DNA of 47,532 nucleotides from Rhodococcus sp. KRD162 (GTDB lineage Bacteria > Actinomycetota > Actinomycetes > Mycobacteriales > Mycobacteriaceae): NCBI RefSeq assembly GCF_017168335.1, contig NZ_JABFAU010000033.1, positions 1 through 47,532 on the forward strand, in the 5' to 3' direction. Shown piece after piece: positions 30,845 to 39,027 of this stretch; position 1 is the first letter of the stretch; each line of letters begins with the position of its first letter. A program made the translations under genes and the position numbers. The notes below the pieces were generated by a model. The model did no database searches, was not told the origin of the DNA, and worked only from the letters and a program-made list of their open reading frames with translations.

Positions 30845-31282
30845 ATGCCGAACGACGAACGCAATTCCCCGCCGGTGAACTGGGTCGATATGGCTGACGC
30901 GATGGCTGCTGTCGATACCCCAGCCGATCCCAGCTGGGCAGAAGAGCTGCAATCGGCGCGCGACGCCTACCGAGGATTAATCGACCCGTGGGAGCGCGCC
31001 GACCCTGTGCGGTTGTGGGTCGACGATCTACGTCCGGCGCCCGAGGGATGGCGGTGGGCGAAGACCAGCGCGGAGGCTATCCAGATACTCGACGACAAGT
31101 ACGTAGTGGAGCTTTCGCTCGATCACGATCTCGGCGGTGAAGACACCACCCGCCCGATCGTGTTGTGGATGTGTGAAACGCGAGTCTGGCCCGGCACCAT
31201 CCGCGTCCACAGCGCGAATCCGGTCGGCGTCGAATGGCTTGTCGGGATGATCGACCGATACGGCCCTGGCGCCTCCCGCTAG
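30845..31282 (+). CDS. Cyclic-phosphate-processing receiver-domain (cpRec-like) protein, 145 aa
   Basis: PVRLWVDDLRPAPEGW (from about 54, acidic pair D60/D61), an EAIQIL helix, then ELSLDHDLGGED (89-100) and IRVHSANPVGVEWL (119-132) match the small receiver-like cpRec family. Members have a Rossmannoid receiver fold with an acidic and histidine centre thought to process cyclic phosphates. They occur with nucleotide-signal or RNA-repair-like genes, also on phages. The first 50 residues are an acidic helical extension. Follows the HTH gene by 17 nt. Whether it acts on an RNA end or a cyclic nucleotide is open. Confidence 0.68.
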   Translation: MPNDERNSPPVNWVDMADAMAAVDTPADPSWAEELQSARDAYRGLIDPWERADPVRLWVDDLRPAPEGWRWAKTSAEAIQILDDKYVVELSLDHDLGGEDTTRPIVLWMCETRVWPGTIRVHSANPVGVEWLVGMIDRYGPGASR

Positions 31283-31306
31283 CTGGAGCGCGAAAGATAC
31301 TCTAGC

Positions 31307-31774
31307 TCAATCGAGTTCGTACTTTCCGATCGAGTCGATGTGTGCGCGCGTAAGTTCGTCCTCAGTGAGCACGTCCATCGGAGACCGGTCGCCTAGTACG
31401 CGGCTCGGGGTGCGCCACCAATCGGCGGCGCCCCACGGGTCAGTCGCCGCCCCGACCTTCGCGTTCGCATAGGCGGCGACGTCAACGATTTCGCTGCGCT
31501 TTCGGTCGAATTGAAAGGCTGGATAGCGATCCACACCGGCGCCCCTCAACACGATCAACTGTCCCTCCGCGCAGAGTGTCGCCAAGCCACGGGGGTCGTC
31601 GCTGGAGAGAATTGCATGGACCTCTTCGGCATCGACTGTCTCTACGTCGGAGAGTAGATCGCGACGGAACTCCGTTTCACGCGATTCCCACCGAGTGGGG
31701 CGGTCATCGTCTCCTTCAAACCAGTTGTCGGAGTCTGAGAAAGCTCCGTCCCCTCGACCTTGCCCGTCCTCCAT
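31307..31774 (-). CDS. DUF2384 (MbcA/ParS/Xre-C)-like protein, 155 aa
   Basis: The clearest member in this window. An HTH-like region (VDAEEVHAILSSDDPRGLAT, 48-67) leads to RYPAFQFD (83-90), TDPWGAADWWRTPSRVLG (111-128) and RSPMDVL (130-136), the typical Xre-MbcA-ParS C-terminal domain. A strongly acidic N-terminus precedes it. ATG overlaps the TGA of the 99-aa upstream gene by 1 nt (TGATG). Such proteins usually neutralise RES-domain toxins, but no RES gene is present. Confidence 0.65.
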   Translation of the reverse strand: MEDGQGRGDGAFSDSDNWFEGDDDRPTRWESRETEFRRDLLSDVETVDAEEVHAILSSDDPRGLATLCAEGQLIVLRGAGVDRYPAFQFDRKRSEIVDVAAYANAKVGAATDPWGAADWWRTPSRVLGDRSPMDVLTEDELTRAHIDSIGKYELD

Positions 31775-32073
31775 CAGTGATCACCTCGCATGTCGTCGAG
31801 GATGGAATCAGAGGTCACGCCGTCTGGAAGTTTGAGCGTGGGAATCGGCCAATCGAGCGCGGCATTCGGATCGGCCAGCTGGATCTCACCGCTCTCCACC
31901 ATCGATTCCCACTTGGATTGCGCCAGATCTACGTTCATTCGGGCACTCTCTGGCTCGTATCGGTCCTCTTGCTCAGGCTCCGAGCCGTCGGTTCCCTCGT
32001 CAATGTTGGTGCCGGACATAGAAACCATTGTGCCCCAGAAGTCTCCGTTCGTGGAGGGAGCTGCATCGTGCAT
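31774..32073 (-). CDS. Small acidic protein, up to 99 aa, partner of the DUF2384-like gene
   Basis: Very acidic N-terminus, then ALDWPIPTLKLPDGVTSDSI and LDDMRGDH at the C-terminus, a tail reminiscent of antitoxins whose end wraps a toxin. The start is uncertain: ATG at 32073, 32028 (MVSMSGTNI) or 32019. Coupled to the next gene by TGATG. Function unknown; the two-gene arrangement suggests a toxin-antitoxin-like module. Confidence 0.5.
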   Translation of the reverse strand: MHDAAPSTNGDFWGTMVSMSGTNIDEGTDGSEPEQEDRYEPESARMNVDLAQSKWESMVESGEIQLADPNAALDWPIPTLKLPDGVTSDSILDDMRGDH

Positions 32074-32309
32074 GCCTGATCCGTAGGGTTGATTCGTCCG
32101 AGAACATGTCGTTGGACGATCTCCCGCCTCTTAGCGTCGAGAGTGTCGCGCGGGCAATCGGCCCGCATCTCGCTTCAGCACATGGATCCCGATGCACCGA
32201 TGGGGCATGTACCGTTTTCGTACTACCCGGGTATGCCAATTACATCGGGCAGTCCCGGTCCGCCGCCGGAGGGCAACCGGCAGTTTCGTAAACAGATCGG
32301 ACAAGACAT

Positions 32310-32558
32310 ATGTCAGCGATCACCGCCACCGAGGCCAGGAAGTCCCTGCTCTCACTCATCGCACGGGTTAACGAGGACCACGCCGTCATCGTGATCGAGT
32401 CGGAGAAGGGGAACGCGGTACTGCTCGCCAAGGCGGACTACGACTCGTTGGTCGAGACTGCGTATCTGCTGTCATCGCCTGCAAATGCGAGGCGTCTGAT
32501 GCAGAGCCTGGAGGCGACCCGGCGTGGTGAACAGACCGAAAGGGAACTTCGGGAATGA
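32310..32558 (+). CDS. Phd/YefM-family antitoxin, 82 aa (toxin partner lost)
   Basis: Typical YefM: SAITATEARKSLLSLIARVN at the start (DNA-binding Phd fold), then HAVIVIESEKGNAVLLAKAD and a C-terminal helix (LMQSLEATRRGEQTERELRE) that would inhibit a YoeB/RelE RNase. Normal length (about 83). Its TGA overlaps the ATG of a truncated yoeB (ATGA). With the toxin dead, this copy can only act as a repressor or neutralise a related toxin encoded elsewhere. Confidence 0.85.
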   Translation: MSAITATEARKSLLSLIARVNEDHAVIVIESEKGNAVLLAKADYDSLVETAYLLSSPANARRLMQSLEATRRGEQTERELRE

Positions 32559-32640
32559 ACCTCGCCTTCACCGACAACACCTGAGGTGACTACACACACT
32601 CAAACACGGGTCCGGCGGGCAACTAGTCCTCACCTCAGCG
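32555..32640 (+). pseudogene. YoeB/RelE-family toxin remnant
   Basis: The ATG is coupled to yefM and begins MNLAFTDNT, the conserved YoeB start (usually MNLxFTxxAWEDY), but codon 10 is TGA where the family has Trp (TGG). Shortly downstream a one- or two-base loss changes the frame (GDYTH, then QTRVRRATSPH in another frame). The rest of the toxin domain (catalytic Glu, Arg, His) is absent. So both a nonsense mutation and loss of the body inactivated it. Confidence 0.7.
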
Positions 32641-32736
32641 CCAAGTCCCGAATCGCGCCCTTTGTTCTCTCTCGCGATACGCCGCCCAGGTACGACCGAC
32701 GCGATCATCCTCCGTGTGCGCAGTCGGGCGATTCGT

Positions 32737-33546
32737 TTAGTGGCTGGTCAGCGACAAGGTCGTCAGATCAAGGAACTGCAGGTTGCCTGGGGTCCACTCG
32801 CAGTCGAGTGCGACCATGTTGCAGGATCTTCCGCGGCTCGGGAGTTTGAGGTGTTTGCGGTCGGCAAGGTGATAGTGGCCGTGCAGGTACAACTCTGGTT
32901 CGACGGCCAAGAATGCCTCGGTGAGCCGTCGCCGTCCGCTCGTTGCGTAGGCGCGCACCTTTGCGGGCCATCCGCCCGGGTTGTTCGCACAGACCGCCGC
33001 GACCTTGTCCGTCTGCCACGGAGCGTCAGGGGCGTCGTGGGCGAGCATGATCTCAGCGTGGCCTCCGGCCACCACAGCCGCGACATCGTCTTGGGTGATC
33101 ATTTCTTCGGGCCACCAGTCGACTCCGCTGACCCGAAATTCGTAATCGATCGACGGCGCACCTCCGAGAGAGACAAATGTACTGTCCCCGAGAGTGAATC
33201 GATGCCCTCGCGGAAGGACAGCGATGCGTTCACCGAACCACGCCACCAGTCCGATCTCGTTCCGTTCGGCTACGGGGGCGGTCAGTATCGCTGGCCAGTT
33301 CTCGTGATTGCCGGGGGTGACGTAGATCGTGACATCATGCTCGAGACAAGCCTCATCGACGGCGGCGAGGAACGCCTGACCTGCGGGGGAAGGCGACAGT
33401 CCGAAGTCTCCGAGGTGCAGCAGTGTGTGGATGCCTTGCCCGGCGACCGTTTCGATGCAGCGGCGCGCCCAGTCGATGGTGCTGTCCCAGTCTCCAGCCA
33501 CGGCGACCGTCACGCGTTCAGGGATCGACCGACGACGCGCGTTCAT
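32737..33546 (-). CDS. Metallophosphoesterase (calcineurin-like), 269 aa
   Basis: All signature blocks are present: GDWD at 18-21 (in place of the usual GDxH), GDFG 46-49, GNHE 79-82, LAHDAP and HGHYH near the C-terminus. These bind a di-metal centre for phosphomonoester or diester hydrolysis. The first block lacks the His that many family members have, so metal binding may be altered. It is the last of three ATGA-coupled genes after a lipoprotein and a 128-aa protein. Substrate could be nucleotides, nucleic acid or a second messenger. Confidence 0.82.
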   Translation of the reverse strand: MNARRRSIPERVTVAVAGDWDSTIDWARRCIETVAGQGIHTLLHLGDFGLSPSPAGQAFLAAVDEACLEHDVTIYVTPGNHENWPAILTAPVAERNEIGLVAWFGERIAVLPRGHRFTLGDSTFVSLGGAPSIDYEFRVSGVDWWPEEMITQDDVAAVVAGGHAEIMLAHDAPDAPWQTDKVAAVCANNPGGWPAKVRAYATSGRRRLTEAFLAVEPELYLHGHYHLADRKHLKLPSRGRSCNMVALDCEWTPGNLQFLDLTTLSLTSH

Positions 33547-33929
33547 CGCGTGGAGTTCCGGCGTTGGATGTCGGGGACCTTGATACCGAGTGTTACCCCC
33601 TGCAGGACGACCGATTTGGGTAGATCGATCACTCGTGTTGCCAGTTTCGTCTTCCTCGTTCTGACGATCTGACAGCGAATCATGTCCAGTGATGCTGCAG
33701 CGGTAGGGATCACGACCAGATCCTGGTGGCGGATGTAGAGGATCTGCCCGAACATCTGCACCACATCGGTGGCGGGCACATAGTCGAGTTCATCGAATCG
33801 ATCACCGAGATGTTCGAGCTCCGGATCATCGAATTCACCTACCGTGAGCGGCTGCGAATGATCGATCGGCACATGTTCAGTGGAAAGACGCTCTAATTCC
33901 GCCTTTCCCATCGGGCGGGCCCCCGTCAT
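33543..33929 (-). CDS. Hypothetical protein, 128 aa
   Basis: Residues about 25-128 look globular (PLTVGEFDDPELEHLGDRFD, LVVIPTAAASLDMIRCQIV). Contains VVQMFGQILYIRHQDL. Overlaps both neighbours by 4 nt (ATGA), which ties it to the lipoprotein and the phosphoesterase. A second Met (MGKAELER) follows six residues in. No recognised motif. Confidence 0.6.
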   Translation of the reverse strand: MTGARPMGKAELERLSTEHVPIDHSQPLTVGEFDDPELEHLGDRFDELDYVPATDVVQMFGQILYIRHQDLVVIPTAAASLDMIRCQIVRTRKTKLATRVIDLPKSVVLQGVTLGIKVPDIQRRNSTR

Positions 33930-35080
33930 CGGTCAGAGGTCCGGTAGACACCGAAATAGCGATTGCCGCCGACCTTGGGGGCGACGACGGCGATGTCATC
34001 CGGACCTACGAAGTCGGGAGCGACCATTGCGTCAGGAAGGACTGTGACTGCTTTCGTCTCGAAGTCGTAGGAAATGACAACTTTGGATCCGTTCTGCGAG
34101 GCCGTGCCGTACGCGATTCCCGTGGAGGCGATCGCCGACAGGGAGGGTCCACCAGCGGCGTCCAGGCAAGAGGAGTCCTGTGTCTTCGTGTCGATCACCC
34201 GTTGGCCGATTGCGATGTAGCGGCCGTCGAACGACGACTTCACCGACGACAACTCCGGCGCGAACCCGGGGCCACACCTCGCTTGGTCTGTAGTGAGAGT
34301 CGTTACTGCGCCGGTTTTGCTGTTGGTCAGCGTGACCGTGTCCCCCGCTTCCCATGTACCCGTAGCTGTCAGAGCCTCGCTCAGAACTGTGGTCTGAACC
34401 CCTTTTTCGTTCGGTATGGGTTGAACCCGACTCTTCCCGGTCAGTGGGTCGAGGAGCAACTCGCCGTCCTGAAAGACGTTGTCGATCACCGTGGCGTCCA
34501 GATGCTGGACCAGATATCCGCCGGATTGTTTCCATTTCGCTCCCAGAGCGACTCGGGCAGACATCGCGGCACTGTCCTGGTCGACGCGTTCGCCGTGGAA
34601 GACTACGGCGCCTGTGTCATCCCACGTGGTCAACCCATGCGCCGTCTTCGCTTCACCGAGAGTGTTACCTGAGACAGCGGTCTTGCCGGTCCACAATGTG
34701 ACCACATACGGACGCCCGTCGCGGTTGACGATGTAGCTACCGCCGGTTTTGATCTCACCGTCAGAGACCGGGTTGAGCACCGTTGATTCCCCGCCCCAGG
34801 TCCAGAGCGTTGGAGCCGTGGAGCTGTTACCGACCGAGATGATTTTGTCGGTTGTGTAGAACGGATCGTCTGCCGCGAACTCGAAGACGCCACCGCTCAT
34901 TCCGTTCCAGAAGCCCGGCAACTTGGTGGGCGGGGCCTTCGGCAAACCGCTGGCTGCATCCTCCACCGCCGACGTCGACACACTTCGATCCGTGTCGTCT
35001 CCGGCTGAACATGCCACTGTCATTGTCAGCGCACAGGCGGTCAGTGCGGTCATTCTCATCATCGTTCGACGGAACTGCAT
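33926..35080 (-). CDS. Secreted lipoprotein, 384 aa
   Basis: Lipoprotein signal with lipobox TVAC (C24). The mature protein has a repeated WD/PQQ-like beta-blade feel (FEFAADDPFYTTDKIISVGN, WTWGGESTVLNP, SYIVNRDGRPYVVTLWTGKT), suggesting a beta-propeller. VVAPKVGGNRYFGVYRTSDR closes it. It would face outside the membrane, while the two coupled downstream genes encode cytosolic proteins. ATG at 35080 with several in-frame Met codons. Confidence 0.7.
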   Translation of the reverse strand: MQFRRTMMRMTALTACALTMTVACSAGDDTDRSVSTSAVEDAASGLPKAPPTKLPGFWNGMSGGVFEFAADDPFYTTDKIISVGNSSTAPTLWTWGGESTVLNPVSDGEIKTGGSYIVNRDGRPYVVTLWTGKTAVSGNTLGEAKTAHGLTTWDDTGAVVFHGERVDQDSAAMSARVALGAKWKQSGGYLVQHLDATVIDNVFQDGELLLDPLTGKSRVQPIPNEKGVQTTVLSEALTATGTWEAGDTVTLTNSKTGAVTTLTTDQARCGPGFAPELSSVKSSFDGRYIAIGQRVIDTKTQDSSCLDAAGGPSLSAIASTGIAYGTASQNGSKVVISYDFETKAVTVLPDAMVAPDFVGPDDIAVVAPKVGGNRYFGVYRTSDR

Positions 35081-35344
35081 ACCTTCAAGCTTTCTCTTGG
35101 ACAGACTTTTTCGGCGGACTTTGCAGTCGGGACTTGTCGCCCACGGGGACGACCCTCAGAACACATTACGTCCCCGTACCGACGTGTCGACACTGTGAGG
35201 TGCCCTATGCCGAGGGCATCGGCAACGTAAGGCGAAGAATCATCAGCATCACGCCAGCGAACAGGCCATCACGACCGTATCCGGCGGAGGCGAATCAACA
35301 AAGCACTGGGAGTGATTCGAAGCGGCACAGTGCTGCTCGTATCC

Positions 35345-35773
35345 TCAACGCGGCGGTTTCACCCGATCACGCAGCATGGTCAGTTCTTCACGGGTGATGA
35401 GATGGCCGAAATACCCGTCCACCACGTCGTCCCAGGTTCCGGGAATCGAGCCGTCAGCGTATCCATCGTGTGGGCGCCGAGCGAATGTGTACACCCAATC
35501 CAGGAGTTCGTTCATCATCTGATCATCGCTGAGGTAACCGAGTGCGCGTTCGTGGATCACATCTCCGGGACTGCGCACTATCGACTCCGGCCAGATCCGA
35601 ATTGTCTGGGCCACACGACTGACCTCAGTTTCGGGCGTCACGAGCCTTTCAGAGATGTCGGCCTGCGAAACTCCCTCGTCGAGGGCAGTAGCAATGTCAC
35701 GGTTGGTGTTCCTGCGACCCAGCACTGCGCTGATGCGGTCACGTTCAAGTTCCGAGATCAGGATCGATGCCAT
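35345..35773 (-). CDS. Hypothetical protein, 142 aa, HTH-like
   Basis: Start at 35773. ERDRISAVLGRRNTNRDIAT, then EGVSQADISERLVTPETEVSR, look like one or two HTH units, and the C-terminal half (YLSDDQMMNELLDWVYTFAR ... TREELTMLRDRVKPPR) is helical. No other motif. A -10 TATAGT (35805-35800) with a TTTGAG -35 (35827-35822) precedes it. Probably a small DNA-binding protein. Confidence 0.58.
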   Translation of the reverse strand: MASILISELERDRISAVLGRRNTNRDIATALDEGVSQADISERLVTPETEVSRVAQTIRIWPESIVRSPGDVIHERALGYLSDDQMMNELLDWVYTFARRPHDGYADGSIPGTWDDVVDGYFGHLITREELTMLRDRVKPPR

Positions 35774-35799
35774 GGGCCGCCTGCTTTCTGGTTTCACCC

Positions 35800-35827
35800 A
35801 CTATATGGGAAATCTGTACCACTCAAA
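35800..35827 (-). promoter_or_regulatory. Promoter of the 142-aa gene
   Basis: TTTGAG, 16 nt, TATAGT on the minus strand, giving a start near 35793 and a leader of about 20 nt before the ATG at 35773. Confidence 0.45.
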
Positions 35828-35944
35828 CATCCTGTTGCACTGAAATTTTGGTGATGCGGGCTTACCTGCTTTACCTGCTGCGACCTACGTGCAGAATGCC
35901 GTCTTGCCCCACCGCTGTTCAGGATTCAATTGTCGCGACGACGG

Positions 35945-36625
35945 TCAGTCATTCACCTCGTGCCTGGCGGGGCAACCGCAGAGTCGCTCTGCCTCAAGCC
36001 CTGGCGCAGCGGTCATGTCCTCAATCGCAGGCTCATCTCGGATCTCGGTAAGCACGAAGTCGTAGATCTGCGGCCACGTCATGGAGCGAACAGCGCTCAC
36101 GACAGCAGCGTTCGCGTTGTGGTTCCGTGCGTTTCGCAGCTCAGATCTCGCGGTCCATTCGTCGGCATAGCCGAGCATCGCGCAGGTCATCTCGGACACG
36201 GTTTCGGTGAGGGTAGATTCTGCGGATACCAGATCCAGGTCGCGTGACCGCAGGATCGGTGTCCCGTCGTCCTCCATCTGAACGTCGAAGCCCGCGAACA
36301 CGTATCCAATCGGCTCAGATCGTGGGAGATAGGTCCTGTTCGGGTTCGGTTCCCTCTCAATCCATTCGACGATTTCCGCGTCGGTGGACGACTGGACTTG
36401 CGCGGTCAACGCTGCACTGCGCTCCGGAGACTCGGATGTCGGGTTTTCCGAGTGCTGCCACCAGTGGGCGTACTTCCGGAGTTGTCGCACCAGCCCTGCC
36501 ACCGCTGTGTCGTAGTCCGGGTCAGTGGCTGAAATACCCAGGCCGGGAACGTACACCGTGTATACGTCGTCGGCGTCGGCGGTAACGCGGAAGCCTGCAT
36601 CGAACTCCGGCACCGGCACGGTCAT
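35945..36625 (-). CDS. Hypothetical protein, 226 aa, with HicB-like N-terminus
   Basis: The first 55 residues (FRVTADADDVYTVYVPGLGI, then SATDPDYDTAVAGLVRQLRK) resemble HicB antitoxins: a beta hairpin, a V-x-VPGLG turn, and an A-x-x-x-L-x-x-x-L helix. The remainder is helical with LTETVSEMTCAMLGYADEWT and a final cysteine pair CGC. No HicA-like partner is next to it. ATG at 36625 with GAGAGGAT. It may be an antitoxin-derived protein with an added domain. Confidence 0.5.
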   Translation of the reverse strand: MTVPVPEFDAGFRVTADADDVYTVYVPGLGISATDPDYDTAVAGLVRQLRKYAHWWQHSENPTSESPERSAALTAQVQSSTDAEIVEWIEREPNPNRTYLPRSEPIGYVFAGFDVQMEDDGTPILRSRDLDLVSAESTLTETVSEMTCAMLGYADEWTARSELRNARNHNANAAVVSAVRSMTWPQIYDFVLTEIRDEPAIEDMTAAPGLEAERLCGCPARHEVND

Positions 36626-36748
36626 AGCTCGAATCCTCTCAGCCCTCGCATACTCGGAGAAGCGTAGTTCTGCTGTGCGACAAACATTAGATGTCCACGG
36701 AACGCAGGTGTAACCCCCTGACGGCGGGTGGTAGGGCGTTGCTACTGC

Positions 36749-37288
36749 TTACATGCCGAGGCGATACGAGGCGAAAACATTGTCGATGAACTGTTCGTTC
36801 AACCCCCCGCCAGCGAGAAGCTCGAGTGGAGTCTTACCGCCCCCGAGACGAATGGGGGTCTCCCACCATGACAGCGCACCCCACGGATCTGTGGCTGCCT
36901 TCATTTTCCTGTTTGCGTAGGCGACGATCGGGATGACGACACCGGCCTCCCGGTCGAACTGGAACACGGGAAGCTCCCACTTTCCGGCATCCGAAACGGC
37001 GATCAACGGTGCACTTGTGCGCAACACCTCCAAGTGATTGAGCGCATCAGAATCATTGGAGTCCACGATCGTTGACGCCTCGACAGACGAGATCCACGCG
37101 AAGCGGCGACGTAGACTCTCGACGCGCTTGGCGATCTCCGTTGTGTAGCGAGGGCTGGGCAGAGGACCAACGCGCCAGCCATTCGACGCAAAATCGTCGA
37201 GGTCACCAACTATCGCGTCCGGGTTACCCCGAATCCTGCTCACTCGGCTGGCAATTCCTTCGGGTTCGTCTTCTGAATTGAGGTTCAT
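36749..37288 (-). CDS. DUF2384 (MbcA/ParS/Xre-C)-like protein, 179 aa
   Basis: Core ELPVFQFD (105-112), AATDPWGALSWWETPIRLGG (131-150) and KTPLELL (152-158) with the same order as the three other paralogues. An N-terminal 100-residue extension includes ISSVEASTIVDSNDSDALNH, equivalent to the HTH-like segment. It is the last gene of a three-gene ATGA-coupled operon (Xre-ImmA/IrrE, VbhA-like, this). Likely a regulated antitoxin or DNA-binding protein. Confidence 0.63.
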   Translation of the reverse strand: MNLNSEDEPEGIASRVSRIRGNPDAIVGDLDDFASNGWRVGPLPSPRYTTEIAKRVESLRRRFAWISSVEASTIVDSNDSDALNHLEVLRTSAPLIAVSDAGKWELPVFQFDREAGVVIPIVAYANRKMKAATDPWGALSWWETPIRLGGGKTPLELLAGGGLNEQFIDNVFASYRLGM

Positions 37289-37596
37289 TCCTCGATCCCG
37301 TCCTGGAGGAAGAGGGTTACTGCCTCATCCATGGTGATCTTTTTGGCTTCGTCTGTCCCCATTGTTCGGTCTGCCTCAGCCCAGAAGTCTTCCTCCTCCG
37401 TCTGATGTTCGCTGGTCCTCAGATGCTGGCGGAAGTGATTGAGTTCCTCTTCGACGGTCTTCTCTCCGCGGAGTACACGTCGACAGGACATCTCTAGATC
37501 AGCGGTCCACCTCCCTCCCACAAGTAGGAGAGCGGCCTTCGCAGTGTTGATCGCTTCATCGTCGGAACGGCTCGCTGCCTCGGATGATTCGCTCAT
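37285..37596 (-). CDS. VbhA-like small protein, 103 aa
   Basis: The segment NTAKAALLLVGGRWTADLEM followed by SCRRVLRGEKTVEEELNHFR has the spacing of VbhA-type antitoxins (A..SL.LEG, a variable loop, R...GE.T.EE). These normally inhibit Fic toxins; no Fic motif occurs in the window. The C-terminal half is acidic (EEEDFWAEADRTMGTDEAKK). ATGA overlaps couple it to both neighbours. The VbhA relation is a guess from pattern alone. Confidence 0.45.
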   Translation of the reverse strand: MSESSEAASRSDDEAINTAKAALLLVGGRWTADLEMSCRRVLRGEKTVEEELNHFRQHLRTSEHQTEEEDFWAEADRTMGTDEAKKITMDEAVTLFLQDGIEE

Positions 37597-38801
37597 GGCG
37601 CTCCTTGAGTTCGCTGCACTGGTCGAGGATGCTGAGAGACCAGTCGCAGCGTCGTGGACTCCTGTTTCAGCCCGAGCAGACGGCGCGTCTGGGGCAGCGA
37701 AAACTGAAGCTCTTCCGCCAGAGCTTTCAGACCCAGCCCATTCTCATCGGCAACGGCGAATGCCGCCCTGAGTAGCGCGGGATTCTCCCCGGGGAAGTTC
37801 TCGATCGATTCCGGCTTGATCGAGCCGTTCTTACGAAGAGCACTGTATCTCTCGTGTGCGCGCTGATGGCTCGTGTACGACAAGGTCCCGACCTCTTTGG
37901 CTCGGCGGAGCAGCGACTCGACGGACACTCCCCACGCTTGACTGACGGCAGTCAGGGAGTCGAGGGTGACGCCTTTGGGGAGTGCGGGTGTGATCTGGTC
38001 GGCCGGGGTGAGGAATTCGGCGGCGAAAAGGTCCGCTTCCCGCTCCTGGACAGCGTCGCCGGGAATGCACTCGTCGTGCATGACGAGGTGGCCGAGTTCG
38101 TGTGCGGCGGAGAATCGGTGTCGGAAGACGTCGTCTGCGCGATGTGGTGAGAGAACGATGATCGGGCGAGGTAGATGTGTTGTCGAGAAGGCATCGATTG
38201 TCGCTGCATCGTCTACACCGAATGCTCCCATGCTGACGATGATCCCGTGCTGTTCGATCGTTCTCACTACACGTGAGATCGGGCCGTCTCCAATCTCCCA
38301 TGCCCGCCGCAGACTTCGTGCAGCGTCGAACGGGTCATTCGGAGTGGCTCGTGTGAGTTCGCCGCCGGTAAAGCCTGGCAGGGCCACCGCGGGAAAACGG
38401 ACCCGTTTCTCCAACGCGTTGCACAGTTCCCACACCAACTGGGTGTGCGCGACTGCGCGGTTGCGTTGAACTGTGGACATCTGTCGAAACTGCCGGAAAT
38501 GGATCGCCGAGGCATCCAGCCGTGCGTGTGGCCGACCGACTGCAAAGAAAGAAGAAGGAACTTCAAGAATCTTGCTGAGCGCTCTGATGTGATCAGGGCG
38601 AGGAACCACTGCCCGCACTTCCCACTGAGCAATTGCAACCGGATCGACACCCATCTTGTCGGCGAGTGCCCTCCGAGTCTCCCCTGCAAGCCATCGCGCT
38701 TGGGTTAGACGCTCTGGGTTGAACTCCAGGGGGATTGGCGTCGGCGCCTTTGCATCAGGATCGATCAATCGCAACCACGGGGCACGGGTGGGGCTATCCA
38801 T
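37593..38801 (-). CDS. Xre HTH / ImmA-IrrE family metallopeptidase, 402 aa
   Basis: An Xre HTH (about 28-85: LTQARWLAGETRRALADKMG, VDPVAIAQWEVRA) is fused to an ImmA/IrrE peptidase with H234-E-L-G-H238 and third ligand E255 (EREADLFAAEFLTP). This is the standard layout of the family, which cleaves repressors after a signal (as ImmA cleaves ImmR and IrrE/PprI cleaves DdrO). The C-terminal 90 residues are helical. Start ATG at 38801. As first gene of the operon it is placed to cleave a repressor or antitoxin, possibly one of the two proteins encoded with it. Confidence 0.85.
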   Translation of the reverse strand: MDSPTRAPWLRLIDPDAKAPTPIPLEFNPERLTQARWLAGETRRALADKMGVDPVAIAQWEVRAVVPRPDHIRALSKILEVPSSFFAVGRPHARLDASAIHFRQFRQMSTVQRNRAVAHTQLVWELCNALEKRVRFPAVALPGFTGGELTRATPNDPFDAARSLRRAWEIGDGPISRVVRTIEQHGIIVSMGAFGVDDAATIDAFSTTHLPRPIIVLSPHRADDVFRHRFSAAHELGHLVMHDECIPGDAVQEREADLFAAEFLTPADQITPALPKGVTLDSLTAVSQAWGVSVESLLRRAKEVGTLSYTSHQRAHERYSALRKNGSIKPESIENFPGENPALLRAAFAVADENGLGLKALAEELQFSLPQTRRLLGLKQESTTLRLVSQHPRPVQRTQGAP

Positions 38802-38829
38802 CGTGATCAGTATCCTTTGTCGCAGGGTC

Positions 38830-39027
38830 TTACGGTCTCTCGGTTCCAGTGCCGATGTATCCGCAGTTCTCTCGGCCAGTCTCGATCAGGCGCAACATCT
38901 TTGCGGTGACGCCCTCTTTGCGGACTCGTTGGTAGAGGATCGAAGTGCGCGCGTGGGCGACCGTTGTCCCGGATGATCCCGACTGCCCGCGTGTGCGCTC
39001 CACGCCCTCCAGCTTACGATGAATCAT
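38830..39027 (-). CDS. Possible small protein, 65 aa
   Basis: A frame with fair bias (HRKLEGVERTRGQSGSSGTT, later ENCGYIGTGTERP) ending 28 nt before the ImmA/IrrE start, so it could lead that operon. There is no good ribosome site, and codon bias is weaker than in its neighbours. I list it with low confidence. Confidence 0.3.
   Translation of the reverse strand: MIHRKLEGVERTRGQSGSSGTTVAHARTSILYQRVRKEGVTAKMLRLIETGRENCGYIGTGTERP

Noticed and set aside
32104..32291. 61-aa plus-strand frame (MSLDDLPPLSVESVARAIGP...)
   Set aside because: No ribosome site; a second frame in the same place looks equally good, so I cannot choose.
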